Assembly (NCBI RefSeq): GCF_020536995.1
Contig: NC_068359.1
Location: 89,052,353 to 89,116,352 of the forward strand
Reading direction: 5' to 3'
Source of the DNA: Dreissena polymorpha
Lineage: Eukaryota; Mollusca; Bivalvia; Myida; Dreissenidae
DNA: 64,000 nucleotides
A model generated the notes under the pieces. It worked only from the letters and a program-made list of their open reading frames with translations, was not told the DNA's origin and made no database searches. The position numbers and the translations under genes were made by a program. Below, piece after piece: positions 35,475-47,919 of the stretch; within the stretch, counting starts at the first letter, position 1, and every line of letters begins with the position of its first letter.

Positions 35475-36786
35475 ATGTCTCAATTTATTAACACCAACAC
35501 TATTCCATGTGAAATTTCACAAGACCAGGACACTTTGTTTTTAAATTTAATTTTTGACTGTTGCAGCCAAAATAAAAACGACATAGTCATCTGGTACCTT
35601 CTGTGGAGAGTTCTTGTAGGTAATAACAAGCCCTTAGTTATTGTGTTTCTGATAGCTTTTTTAATGTTGAGAAATTAATTTAGCTAAACCTGTTGTTAAA
35701 AATATTTGTTTGCAGTAATGCAATTGCAAAATGGTAAAGCATGTTGATATGTAGTAATTATGTTAAAAAAATTACTCTGGTATCAATCCCAAAAGGAAAA
35801 TTCTCTTAAAATAATATATTGAAATGAGTCAACATTTTTAAGTCAGTCAATTACTACAAAATACATATTCTAAATTGTAGCCTGACCTTTTTTAATAATT
35901 ATTTTTTAACATTTCAGGTTTACGCAGAATCATCACACTAAGCTTTATGTTGATAAGACATACAAAGTTTACACCAGATTGGCACTTTGGCATCTGGAAG
36001 TCAAAGTGGAGGTAAATTCCTTATCACAGTATGGTGTATGTGACCTGCATGATCCTTTTTGATAAACCTTGTTTGCATTTCCATAAGTCTATCCAGTTGT
36101 ATAGTTCTGCCATGTAATAAAATAGAAAAATAATAAAACATAAATCAATTATAAATAGTGTGTAGGTACTTTATGTCTTGTAACAGGAAAATAAATATTC
36201 ATTTTAATAGTTTCAGCTGTTTTATTGGTATGAAATTCTTGATATGGCAAACAAAATCCCATGCAAAATCATCCTTCAAACCATGTAGTTTTCTATTACA
36301 ACAACAACAACAAAATAATAATTTGATAATAGGAAAACTATATTTTGCAATTGTTTCTTAATTAAATGGTAATCTTGATACAGAAACTTCAATGCAGAAA
36401 TGTTGTCTGATGTCGCTGCGTCTCTGGGGTTATCGTCAAGGACGAGCAACAACATCCCCCAGCTTGTGGGGGACTCTTCCAATCCTGTTGTTATCTAAGA
36501 CAGGAAGGATTATCTTACGACATTGTTTCACCACATAAAGAATGTCACCAAATTTCATCAATTTCCATGTGTCAGCGGAGCATCCAGGTGTTGTGGAATG
36601 CAGGGAATTTAGTGACTCACCAGTAGTCAGAATCACTGTCAGGAAGGTCTCGAAAGTGAATGTTAATGTGAGAGATGTGACAACCTGCCATAAAAAATGT
36701 TTGCGAAAGGGCTTGATCTGGACCATCAGTGTTATTTATTTGAAAACATTCGTGAATTCTGTCGCATAGATGAACCAAAAACTTGA
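35475..36786 (+). pseudogene. DUF7869-like gene remnant (transposon-linked family), three exons
   Basis: Exon a (to 35619) reads LIFDCCSQNKNDIVIWYLLW RVLV, matching the usual x-x-D-N-C-S-G-Q-N-K-N...W-Y-L-x-W-R motif. Exon b (35918-36011, phases 1 and 2) reads MLIRHTKFTPDWHFGIWKSK, matching the family's G-H-T-K-F-x-P-D-x-x-F-G. Exon c (from 36384, phase 2) reads NFNAEMLSDVAASLG, NNIPQLVGDSSNPVV, a TAA at 36496, DRKDYLTTLFHHIKNVTKFH, and later, after two frame changes, EHPGVVECREFSDSPVVRI and KGLDLDHQCYLFENIREFCR to a stop. I know the family from bivalve proteins labelled DUF7869, probably derived from a DDE-type transposase. The N-terminal part is absent. Intact intron phases show this is a decayed gene copy, not a retrocopy. 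Confidence 0.6.
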
Positions 36787-38409
36787 CATGTCCGAAACGC
36801 GCTACTGGTGAGCAACAAAAAACAGACTGTGCCCCCCAAAAAGAAGATGCATTAAGATGAGCATCTGATCTTCTCTGATAGTGCCACAACAATTACATAC
36901 ATCATGTATTAGTGTTTATTTTGGACAAGGTATTGGGTGATATATTTTCCCCCAAACAATGCAAAAAATCCTCTATTCCTAGGAAAGCTAAAACATGTAT
37001 ACGATTGCTAAATGTGTCAGTTGATACAGGCTTTGAAATGTTCAATGCAAACATTTGTTGTTCTAATTGCACAAGCTTGTTTTCAAGTTTTTTATATCTC
37101 ATATTTACAAAACAAAAATCATTTTTTCCATGTAACCATGCAATTGTTTTCACCTTATGGACACAGACTGCCTTTCCGAAAAACTGGGAAAAAATCAGTG
37201 TGAATATTGTATTTATTTATGTTTTACAATGAAAATCCTATATTTTTGTTTGTTTGCTACATTGTTTTCATAGTAACAAAAACAAACAATTTTTATGTTG
37301 AAGTAATTGTTTATTTTTTCTATTTTTCTCTATCAGAAATAATGATAAATAATGATTATTTTATTTACTGAAACATTTAGTATCCAAGTGTACTTTCAAC
37401 CAACACTTTTCAATGCTGTGTTTTTCCATTCTGTTGTGTTTGAGGTTACATTATACTTAAATACACATATAACTGAATAAAAAAAGGAAAATGAACACAC
37501 AAATTATTGATTGTTATTGTTTAACTAGTTACAAAACAGTGAAATTAATGTTGTGATTGCCTTTAAACAAACACTTGATTGAAAATACAATTCATAGATT
37601 TATAAAAGGCGTGATTGTGTGCTCTGGTGATTATTAACATGTAGATCGGTTACCATAGCAACACAAATGGTACATTTTAAATGTCCATAATGCTGTTGTC
37701 AGTTTATTGCACTATAATTATGTATTTGACTAAAGGAAAGATTATTGTTTTAATAAAATAATGTGCTTGTTGTTTGAATGTTTTCGTTGTTTTTTTGTAT
37801 TAAATGATAACTTTTAGTGATGGTAAAATGTAAGGTTGGTTACTTTGGAAGGTCATAAAATTAGTTTTGAATGTGTTAAATAAAAAATCTATATCATTTT
37901 TGTGAACTACAATGTTCAGAGAATCCAAAATTGCCAAAAAGTCAAAATGTGATTTTTTGGAACTTTTTTTAGTTTTTTCCAACACAAAATTACATAAAGC
38001 TGTCTTTTTTTACAGCCTCTCCTCAGTTTGCTCTAAGGTTGTAAACTTTAAATGTCGTCAGAGCATAATATTTAGAGGAAATGCATATGTTTTGTAAAAT
38101 TGGATATGTAATCTCCAACAAAGAAATACTGCCTGTGATCTTGTTATTTACATAGTTTTATTTACACTCTTAAGAGAATAATAGATCTATTAAGAGGAAA
38201 TGCTTATGTTTTATAAAATATTTCAATTTGTATATTATATTGGAGTATTTTTTTTCTTGTAAGGTAAACATACACTAGAGATTTTATCCTTTGTATTATG
38301 ATAATAGCTTTGTATGTCACTATCTATATTTATATAGATAACTTACGACTTAAGATGTATCGCATATATTTTTATGTATGTACGTGTTACCAGACATGAA
38401 ATAACATGT
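36787..38409. other. intron 2 sequence, no feature seen
   Basis: Very AT-rich with long poly-T and poly-A words; no coding or repeat structure recognised. Confidence 0.45.
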
Positions 38410-38414
38410 ATTTG

Positions 38415-38592
38415 AAAAAAAAATTGTTCGTACCCACAATTTTGTTCGTACCCAAAAAATGTTTCGTACCCAATTTTTTTCGTACCCAATTGTTTTTTCG
38501 TACCCATTTTTTTTATGGCATAATGTTTTTGTACCCAAGAAATTCGTACCCAATTTAATGTTCGTACCAAAATTTTCGTACCCACATACACA
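38415..38592 (+). repeat. degenerate 'ttcgtaccca' array
   Basis: The decamer ttcgtaccca, or a one-base variant, occurs nine times, separated by T- or A-rich spacers of 5-30 bp. The unit is constant while the spacers vary, unlike an ordinary microsatellite. It lies 0.6 kb upstream of the Ig 2 exon of gene B. Confidence 0.85.
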
Positions 38593-38772
38593 ATTGTGGT
38601 GATGTAGATAAACTTTAACTGATGCTTTTATATCCATCCTCTTCATCGTCACACCAGTACTGTCAGTACTTTGATTATGTATTGGCGATAGTCTACCGAT
38701 TGACTAATAGTGCTAGCAAAATCCTGATGAAATCAGTGTATGTTTTTGCCGAAATATTAAATCCTAAACTTT

Positions 38773-38949
38773 TATTGTAAAAACATGGTATCGGATGCAA
38801 GCTAGTAACAAACGATGATAACGAGTTCGCCTTTCGTAAGCTCTTTCTACCCGCCGAGAACAACTCACTGAAATATTACGAGAGCGAAATTAAGATTAGT
38901 GAGAGAAACTGTCCATACATTCCGTTTGTTAGATATGAAGTAGACATTT
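38773..38949 (+). other. open coding-like segment, unassigned
   Basis: The frame reads LVTNDDNEFAFRKLFLPAEN, NSLKYYESEIKISERNCPYI, then PFVRYEVDI and a stop. It is less AT-rich than its flanks and lies 260 bp before the Ig 2 exon, but no convincing acceptor precedes it. It could be a relic exon of gene B or chance. Confidence 0.2.
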
Positions 38950-39204
38950 AGCTTAGGGTCTTAGGCAAAAAATGCATGCAACTAATTAATAAGATTATAA
39001 TTGTTCAAATAAAAGGCATATGTTATCAACAATACATGTTGGCAAGCGAGTAACTGCATGCGAATATAACTCTGCACATAGTCATGTCACCGTAACATAC
39101 ATTTACACGTACATTAACACAAATCTTATTGATAGATAAAGCATGCTTTTTTTAGAGTGCATATGTATTTTTCGGTATTATTATTTTATCTAATTTTCTT
39201 TCAG

Positions 39205-39562
39205 ATCAATCAAATTCGAAACAGATCGTTTTCAATAGGCTAAAAGCTATGACAAATAGGGGGTTTTGCGCTACTTGAATGCTTCTCAAGCACAATCACA
39301 ACATTCCAATTCATGGCATCTGGAACACATGATTTAATCAGTATTTTCACTTGTGACATTACACAGAAGGCATGTTACCTAGAAGCCGATACCCATGAAA
39401 ACCATTACGCAATCACATATGGCGGAAACAAAGGACACTTGCTGGTAGTAGACCTCAACGAAGACACTTCTGGGAGATATAGATGTTGTGAAACACACAA
39501 TCTCAGCAATTGTGACACTATTACCATTCCTCTTCAAAGACCAAAGAACCAAACTGAGAGAG
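39205..39562 (+). CDS. Ig-like domain 2 exon of gene B, frame disrupted
   Basis: The acceptor taattttctttcag and donor GAGAG|GTATTT bound 358 nt. The Ig frame reads GFALLECFSSTITTFQFMAS, SIFTCDITQKACYLEA, NKGHLLVVDLNEDTSGRYRC, CETHNLSNCDTITI. It parallels Ig 1: B-strand LEC, second Cys pair C-D-I-T-Q-K-A-C, and F-strand SGRYRC. The donor is in phase 1, as expected. Upstream of GFALL, however, the phase-1 entry frame (KQIVFNRLKAMTNRG) is offset by one base, and 358 is one more than a multiple of three. A T4 run after GGGGG at 39264 is the likely site of the extra base. This is either a null allele or pseudogene, or a homopolymer error; a different acceptor near 39259 is less likely. Confidence 0.6.
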
Positions 39563-39851
39563 GTATTTTCTTAATAATTATATATTTCGGCAAGGTTTTA
39601 GTTTTAGCGTTATTCCTTTGCTACAGCTTCAGTCGGCAATAGGGATTATCGTATGGATTTGATCATTTAAAATATCAATACTTGATTAGCTATTTTAAAA
39701 CTCGTTTAACATAGGGCTTTAATGCACATATCATAACTTATCAAAATTCTAAATGAGTTTTATATATTCCGCGTGTGCCGTCTTGTAATATTTTTGAAGC
39801 TTTATTCCGTATGATGACCGTTAATGTGTTGCATGATGTTGACCATTTCAG

Positions 39852-40016
39852 AAATGAGTGTTCAACCATCCATGCACAGATTCACCAGCGATATATCGGG
39901 CGTTTTAAGAGTTTTTATCGGCACATTGGGCGTTTTTGTGATAACATTGATCGTCGAAAGGGTGATACAAATTTGCATTACGTGTAGAAATATGTTCTGC
40001 AGACAGACACAAGCAG
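39852..40016 (+). CDS. transmembrane exon of gene B
   Basis: A 165-nt exon (phase 1-1) lies between acceptor gttgaccatttcag and donor GCAG|GTAGAT. It encodes EMSVQPSMHRFTSDISG, the helix VLRVFIGTLGVFVITLIV, then ERVIQICITCRNMFCRQTQA. The 18-20 residue hydrophobic helix followed by a basic, Cys-rich segment (three Cys in ten residues, possible palmitoylation sites) marks a type I single-pass anchor. It follows Ig 2 by a 290-bp intron in matching phase. No tyrosine signalling motif lies in this exon. Confidence 0.6.
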
Positions 40017-42413
40017 GTAGATATCAAATTTGTAGTGTAAACCATGAGATTTGCAAATCTATTTATTTATAATCACTAATGACATTACTATGACGATTTC
40101 CTATCACATTAACGGGTACAATTAAACTTCCCATTTTTAAGCATTTCACGTTCAGATGAATTATTTTTATATTTATCAATTATGGTTTTCGTAAATTTTA
40201 GCCTCGGCACTGTATAAAGCGCTCCAGCTCAGTAATATGCACGTTTAAAAAAAATTAATGGACAAATCTTGTCGTTATATTTAGGGTTAACGCACAAGTC
40301 ATGCATATGTTTTGCCTACAAATGAAAACATGCACTGACTGTTTTTGCTTAATGCTGCAACTACAATTACGCACATTAGTAAAACGTTCATTATATAGTT
40401 GTCGGTTAATGCACTTTATGTTTGTGCCTTGAAGGTACCGGCGCGGAAAGAGAGCGACTGAACTGAAAAAACACCTGCAAATCAGAACACTGTGATATTT
40501 CGTAATACAGTAGACGACCTAGCGTTATGCACACCATGTCAAGTAAATCTTGGTCAAAGAACAATGTATGGCGATAAGTGGGATAATACAAAATTGAATG
40601 CATATATGACTCCACTTTAATTTCTCTTACGTAGATGAAGTACTATTATAGCATGGTACAAAGGAATATGCATTACATGCGGATATTTTGTGTATTTACA
40701 GGCTTAAATTCGTGTTATTTCTTATTAGAGGTGTTTTATTGTTGCGGTAAATGATATTATATTGATTTGCGTTTTCTATGAGCCTGTGATATTTATGTGT
40801 CTTTCGTCCATTTCTAGTTTGTGTATGAAGAATTGAACTATATTGTTGACCGGATACTTTTAAGAATTCCAGTCATCAGCTAGTGACAATGTATATTATG
40901 TTAGAAATGTATGCATGCAAGCCGGATAACATTGTGCCACGGGATTAAATACAAAATACACGTACGTCCTTATGGAATATAATAAACAATGTTGCGCTTG
41001 TAATTCAATTTGAAGAAGATATCGTAGATTCAACGATTTATTAATAATAAAAAGTGATCTGCCGTGATAATATATGCTGTATTTTGACCGGTTTGGAATT
41101 TTAATTACAAACACACTTGCATTCTTGTTTGTAAACAACTCAATTTTCTAACGTTGGCTTGATGCTATGTCCAATTCTAAAAGTCGATACTGAAGAACAA
41201 GACTTTAATTATCTAGGATACAATGAAATAGAATAATCTTAAGAGTTTTTGTATAGCTGTTAGATGCAAATGGCTAGAAGTGATGAAAATAAGATGACTA
41301 TTATAGTCGGGCAGAACCCATACATGCTAGCAAATTTAGGTTAAAAACGTGCAGAAACACATATATATTGACCATACATATTGCTAAAGGGCTTTACAAA
41401 TTTAGTTAGTTTATGCTAGATACATACATGTATAATACACAGTAGGTTTCGAGAAGGAGAACGTTTATTCGGTTCGGAACACAAAAGTTGGGCTCGTTAA
41501 ACCCCGACATATTGTCAATTTCTTAACATCACCGAAAAAATGTATACCTCCCGAAACCAATTATGCATTCTCGATATGAATCTCTTTGGCATGTTTTGTT
41601 TTTGTTCGGTAGTTTTAATTCCTAGAATTGGTAAAAGATTTACTGTCTTTATAGCAAGTAGTTACTGAGTTTCAGTTGATTGTGAAGGGAACTATTGCTC
41701 CATTTATTAACTCATTGTTTTAGGTTATGTTATATTGTTTGATGTTGTGTTGTGTTAAGGTTTTGTTGAGTTAAATGTTCAAGAAGAAATAATACTTTCA
41801 TAGGCCATGATATTCAGATATACGCATTCCAAATGTTCAAAAAGAAATAAAACTTTCATAGGCCATGATATTCAGATATACGCATTCCAAAAATCTCTGC
41901 ATATATAATCACTAAAATATATTTGCCTTATTATACTAAGTATAGATTCAAATAGAGTATGGTTTTGAATGTTCTTAATATAGTTTTACTTGATAGTAAA
42001 TTTAAAAAAAAGCAATAAAACTAATAATTTCTTAAAAGGCCTCATGTAAAGTATCCTTTATATACCGTTATCTTGTATAATAAATGTTTGTTAAATACCT
42101 TTATAAATTCCACAGATTATTTAGTTCAGAAAAAAGAACATGTATGTCGTTTGCCACAATAACGGTTTGCGGAAAAAATGTAATTAATATTAGTCATGTT
42201 GTTTATCACACCATAATGAGCCTGAAAGATTACCATCATATACTAGTTATGAAATCGTATTGCAAGCAGCTTTGTAAGTGAACGAAAGTAAATCTACAAA
42301 TAATATTAACCTTCTAAATTGTTAAAAAAATGTCTTCCTTGATCCCACGTAATACATTTTAGTAGCCCAGGACATCAATCTTTATTGTTACAAAGTCACA
42401 CATTCAGACTAAA
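40017..42413. other. downstream of the gene B anchor; possible short terminal exon
   Basis: AT-rich. At 40434-40463, after tgtgccttgaag, the phase-1 frame reads GTGAERERLN and stops, which would give gene B a ten-residue tail. At 41774-41891 a ~58-bp unit (tttcataggccatgatattc) is duplicated in tandem. Confidence 0.3.
41774..41891 (+). repeat. 58-bp tandem duplication
   Basis: Two nearly identical copies of aaatgttcaa[ag]aagaaataa through acgcattcca, differing at two or three bases; a recent duplication. Confidence 0.9.
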
Positions 42414-42562
42414 CAACATGACCCGCGTCATGCGAAAATGGGTCTTATGCCATATGCGACCAGATTAACTCCAGACAGGCCTGCACATCCCCGCAGCCTG
42501 GTCAGGAGCTACGCTGCCGCATTTGACATACAGCCCATTTACTCATGACGAAGCTGTTATGT
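42414..42562 (+). repeat. MITE-like repeat with 'cgcgtcatgcgaaaatgggt' end
   Basis: It starts acccgcgtcatgcgaaaatg and contains the self-complementary words agacaggcctgc...gcagcctggtc, then agctacgctg. The same family appears at 63020-63222. Confidence 0.6.
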
Positions 42563-43710
42563 CAATATTTATGTAGAATAGGTAAGTGTTACTATATGTG
42601 TTTATTTTTCATGTAAAATGCGTACGTCCCTTGTCTTGTATGTGTCCATTTACATCTCTTGAGTTATTCAGTCCCTTGTCCTGTGTGCGTCCAGCCATGT
42701 ACTGTTATGTCATACAAGATTTTTATTAGTCAGTTCCAAAAACCTAGTACAATTCAGTGCAAACTTACTGGCCATGCTTTCCTTTGCTTCTAGGCTGTCG
42801 AAAGACATACTTGTTTCAATCTAATATGACTGCGTTTTTTTTTCTTCCAACCTGGTGTGTTTTATATTATTTGTATTTTGCAATTATATATTTTCTGCAA
42901 TGAACATGAATTGAACAACTTTGAAATATTGTACATGTATTTATGTTTAGAAGGTTGTGACATATGTTAATTGTGTTATTTTGTGTGTGTTTTTAGGTTT
43001 CTGTATTTTGTTATATCTATTTACATATATACAAGAATTTGTACTCTTGGACATAAATAAACATCAAACATTGGGAGGCGTTACGATTTATTTGAAAAAA
43101 ACGAAAAAAAAAATAAATAATCAATGTGTGTTTACAGTATGTGTTTATCACGTTTACAACTGAATTCACTTTTGAACAGAAAGCAATATAAAAATGTATT
43201 CGTTACAATACAACAAGGGCATTTCACACATTTCTTGAATCATATTTAAGACCTCTAGTCAACCTCTATTAACTTGTGTCCCAATGTTCAGTAATTTCAC
43301 GAAGGACCTGAAAAAAAGGCATTTCATGAAGTTCTTACTAAAACAGTTATTTCACGACAAACCTGAATCGTTCAGCAATTTCGTGAAATTACTAGTTTAA
43401 AGGATATATTCTAACTTTATACAGAGGCATATAAAACTACACAAATAGCCGTTGCTGCTGATATTGATGCTCATAATACGGACAATTATGAAAATGATGA
43501 TGACGGTGGTTATGATATTGGCGATGATGCTAATGATGGTAATGGTGATGCCGACGATTATTTTAAGAATTATATAATTATAGTGATGGCAATTACGGTG
43601 TTGATGACTAGGCTGCTTATACGGGTACAACTGAAGATGGTGATGTTGTCGATGACGATTATTTTTTTGATGATGAAGATGATGATGATGAAGAAGATGA
43701 AAAATATGAC

Positions 43711-43837
<127 letters not shown>

Positions 43838-43839
43838 AC

Positions 43840-45195
43840 GAGGGTTGCAATGCCTGTGATTATGATGACAATGACAATTATGATGATTATTATCACATCG
43901 TCGAAAACATGTGTGCCATTTACTTTGAAGTATCTGGATAGCAGTTTGTCAGTTATGTTTATGATAGTGTCAAGCATAATGAATCATAAAGCGAAAACAA
44001 GTCAATCGATAGACACACGCTTCTTAAGTTTCCCATTTTAACTTTAAAGCCATTTTAACTTTAAAGCCATTATTTCAACCGAAACCGTCATCAGTTTCAT
44101 TATACACCGAACAATAGACAATAGTATTAAACTACTATCATGTTTCGATTAAAGTACGAAATACTTATGTTTGAAGTAAACTCTTTTACAAAAGCGTTGT
44201 TTATATAGATGTGTCAATGGTTCAGCGGAAAAACAACGCTAACACAGCACATTCTTAATTGTTTGCATGTTGAAAAGACGACATTCCAAACGAAGTCATA
44301 TAAAATATTACATTTGTATAAAATGAGAAAAAGGGAAACAGGAAACCCGGATAAATAGTTTAAAATTAAGTCAATCCCACACTTTGTCTTCTTCAAATGC
44401 AAACATTAATCTTTAAATTAATCAGATACATTATGTCATCGTAGTGATGCTAAAAAACACTCGTTTATGTATATTAACCATGTCTTAGACGGCATACAAT
44501 TGATGTGAATAAACGTCGGTTGTTCTCAGCATTTGCTATTTTTTTCGGTTACGTATTTCTTTGAGAGGTCATGATAAAAGCACGCTGAACAAAAACGTTG
44601 AAACCTATTTCCCACAAAAATCTTATACACGTGCACAGAATCCGTTAAATAAATCACTTATATTTAGTATACTACATCACTTTATTACTTATACGCGATG
44701 GAAAGGTTAACGTTTATAAATAGCCCATGCAATATTGACACGGAAACAAGGCAAAAAAACGAAGGACGCAAGCTCTATCTGCAAAAAGGAGTATTAATAA
44801 TCAAATGAAAGGAATGACTTTAACAAGATATGCAAATACACAGAATTATTGTAATTATCCTTTATTATTGCTAGTATGTTGTACGAGACTGCAAATAACA
44901 ATTGTGTTCTCTTTTGGGGGCGTTTTACTTAAATCAGACTTGCATTTTTTGAAGTAAAGAATGCGAATAAATTGTATTGATCATTTGCAATCGACGTGGC
45001 TCACACGGTCTGCATGATTAATTAAATGATATGGGATGTTTTCTGCAAAGTTAGATTAAATTATTAATGTACAAGGAATGTCACTGAATCTGCTGCTAAG
45101 ACCAAACACATAAATAAATGCATCGCAATTGCTTAACTTCACAAATGAGAACGCCCATATTGCTCTAACTCGGTATGTTGTGATGATATACTTAC
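43840..45195. other. no gene confirmed; expected region of gene E downstream exons
   Basis: AT-rich. The following exons of the minus-strand gene E should lie at or below here, but no phase-1 Ig exon was found. Confidence 0.35.
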
Positions 45196-45289
45196 GGTAA
45201 TGATGTTTATATTCAACAAGCAAAACAACGAACGCAAAACAAAACCAAAAAATATTATAAATGTATATGCAAATCATATAACATTCCAT
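45196..45289 (-). CDS. signal-peptide-like first exon (gene E)
   Basis: On the minus strand a perfect Kozak context (taccATGG) opens MECYMICIYIYNIFWFCFAF then VVLLVEYKHHY, followed by one extra base and the consensus donor C|GTAAGT (phase 1). The stretch NIFWFCFAFVVLLV is strongly hydrophobic, fitting a leader or signal anchor. The same design (short hydrophobic first exon, phase 1, GTAAGT) marks the first exons of genes B and D, so this may open another receptor of the cluster. No partner exon was identified downstream on this strand, so it stands on start context, hydropathy and donor only. Confidence 0.35.
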
Positions 45290-45485
45290 GGTAGACTCAC
45301 AATTTAAACCTTTTTTAGAATTTAGACATATGTATACACAAGAGAAACTTGTTTTCCTTCACTCGTTCTTTAAACTGTATGCAAATTGAGCCGATCTCAA
45401 TGTGGGTGGTGCAGTAGCCGTTGCAACATGACCCGAAATTTACCGACTTTTTAGCAAAAAAAAGATCTGTCCCCAAATTACAAGT

Positions 45486-46330
45486 ATTTCAATCATGGTG
45501 TATGGATTTGCGTTGAAATGGATTGTGACGTGTAAATTTTTTAAACTATTTACTGATAATATGGCTATTTTATGCAAGCAACATGATGAATTCCAATCAC
45601 ATTTTAATAAATTATATCTATACTGCAATGATTGGGGGCTGAATGTTAAAACTGCAAACACTGAAATAATGGTATTTCGAAAAAGAGGAAGATTGAAATA
45701 TAATGAGAAATTGTCATACAATGGTAATACTATCTTTGTTTTTGATAACTTAAACTATTTAGCCACGGTGTTAAATGTTTCTGGAAGTTTTAAATTTAAC
45801 CAATAACACGTGGTTGGTAAAGCACGTATTTGAAAATTCAAACGTTGTGCACGTAAAAAGTTTTTTGAGGGTTCCAATGTAGACATTTTGACAATTTTAG
45901 ACAAGAGTGTTATGGGAATATCAATAACAGTACTTTATAAGACATGTATACAGTTGATAAATTCTTTTTATGATGCACAGAATATTCAGACTTACCCCTA
46001 GACGTTTGCGTCTAGTATCTTAGATTAAGAGTCTTTGCAGACGCCAGTTGAGAATCCAAACTGGCATATATATGCTCAGAACAAAATTCCACGAAATGAA
46101 CGCTATTGTTTATGTTGTAATTCCGTTGATTTAGAAGACGAATACCATTTTATATGTATACGCAGCTGTTACATTGATTTAAGAAAAAAAAATTAGCCGT
46201 ATATGTTATGTTAATCCATCTGGGCGTAAATTTCACAAGTTGTTAGTTTCATGTGATAGATAAAACAATTCAAACGTATGTAGATATATAAAAGAAGCTT
46301 TATTTAGAACAAAACTATCCTAAATAATAC
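45486..46330 (+). mobile_element. LINE remnant (Jockey/CR1-like RT and 3' finger)
   Basis: The first part reads FTDNMAILCKQHDEFQSHFN, LYCNDWGLNVKTANTEIMVF, then a NYLATVLNVSGSFKFNQ block: the RT thumb region after a degenerate F-[TA]-D-[ND] catalytic box. After internal loss of the middle, the 3' part carries IPRNERYCLCCN, EYHFICI and CYIDLRKK, the C-terminal Cys-His finger common to these LINEs, in a shifted frame. Several stops and frame changes show it is old. Confidence 0.65.
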
Positions 46331-46730
46331 TGTTTAATAGAATTCATCATCCCTTGATAGAGCGACCGTGTTCTTGCCCCAAATTTCCACATATTGTGCT
46401 TATTTGTATTTGTATTTTTTAATATAATTACATTATTTGATGAACTGAACAGAAAATATCGTTATTTTGATGCAAATGTCCCATGATAAATGAAACATAT
46501 ATTGTGGCAATATATGAGCTTATAGTTAACAAAAATAGTTCACACAACCAAAAAAATGAATAAAAATCAATAAAGTCTTTATTTGGGGAAGGTGATAAGG
46601 AAATTTACTATTTATTAATTCATTTAACGGTATCAATCATTATTCATTGCGTTTATACTGAAATATGTATACAAAGGAAAACATGTATACAAAGGAAAAC
46701 ATCAAACATCAGATAGGGGTAGCAACAAGG

Positions 46731-46990
<260 letters not shown>

Positions 46991-47170
46991 AAACTAGACA
47001 TAAAACAAAGACTAAACGTTATCGAAAATAAAAATGTCATGACGTCTAAATTATACCGTCATACTTACAATATTTCATTCCATGCATCGTTGACGAAAAA
47101 AGAGCAAACAACGAAACTTATACTATTAAAGACCAAATGTTATTATTTGAAGCGATACATTTAGCGGGAT

Positions 47171-47776
47171 CATATGGTGCTTGTATTCAGTGGAATTGTT
47201 CACTTTTTGATAAAAGCAACAAACTTTGCACATTTGTAGATACAAGTATTTTATTCAATTTTATTATGGATCCATCTCCAATTTTCAAGATGGCAGCCAA
47301 AATGGCTGCCAAAGGTTAGGAATACATGTTACTGCCAAATTTGATTAAAATATTCTGTTTTTGGCATTGAAATTAGCTGTTTTATGTTATTAATTAATTA
47401 AAATATATTTCTACATGAAAACAATGAATTAAATATTGCATATAAATCAAAATGGCTTCCAAAATGGCCGTCTTAAGTACAAAAAATAGGATTTTCCTAC
47501 TCCAATCTATAATTTCAATATTCATTGAACGTATGTTATATAAGCAAGTGTTTTTTTTTCGTTTTGTATTTACAGATACCTTTATATGTATAATATTCTC
47601 AACATATTGTTTCAGTCCATAAATAAAGAAATAACTGCATTCAACGAGTTCACACTTCCAGACCTTAAAGCTGCCTTAATATCAAACCGCGGTCACATCC
47701 TCCACCACATATGGTGTATGTATTCAGTGGAATTGTTCACTTTTTGTTAAAAGCAACACACTTTGCCCATTGGTAG
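47171..47776 (+). repeat. dispersed bivalve repeat with internal direct duplication
   Basis: About 70 bp (gtattcagtggaattgttca then ctttttg) occurs at 47171-47240 and again at 47707-47776. Between them lie paired words agatggcagccaaaatggct and aaaatggcttccaaaatggc. No coding capacity. Confidence 0.65.
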
Positions 47777-47919
47777 TTTAAAGTATATAAGGCAAAATAT
47801 ACTTTTTTGGGGTAAAATCACTCAAAATCGAAAGTTTTCCCGCTGATTATGTAGAATAATTAAATAAATAGACATTTTCATTCATGGGAATTTACCCAGA
47901 ATTTGAGTTTTGTGGTATT

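Noticed and set aside
40406-40615. Minus-strand 69-residue frame
   Set aside because: It overlaps a possible gene B end exon on the plus strand and has no domain or splice evidence.
47281-47316. YY1-like control site in agatggcagccaaaatggct
   Set aside because: The word is part of a dispersed bivalve repeat and recurs with it; no promoter context.
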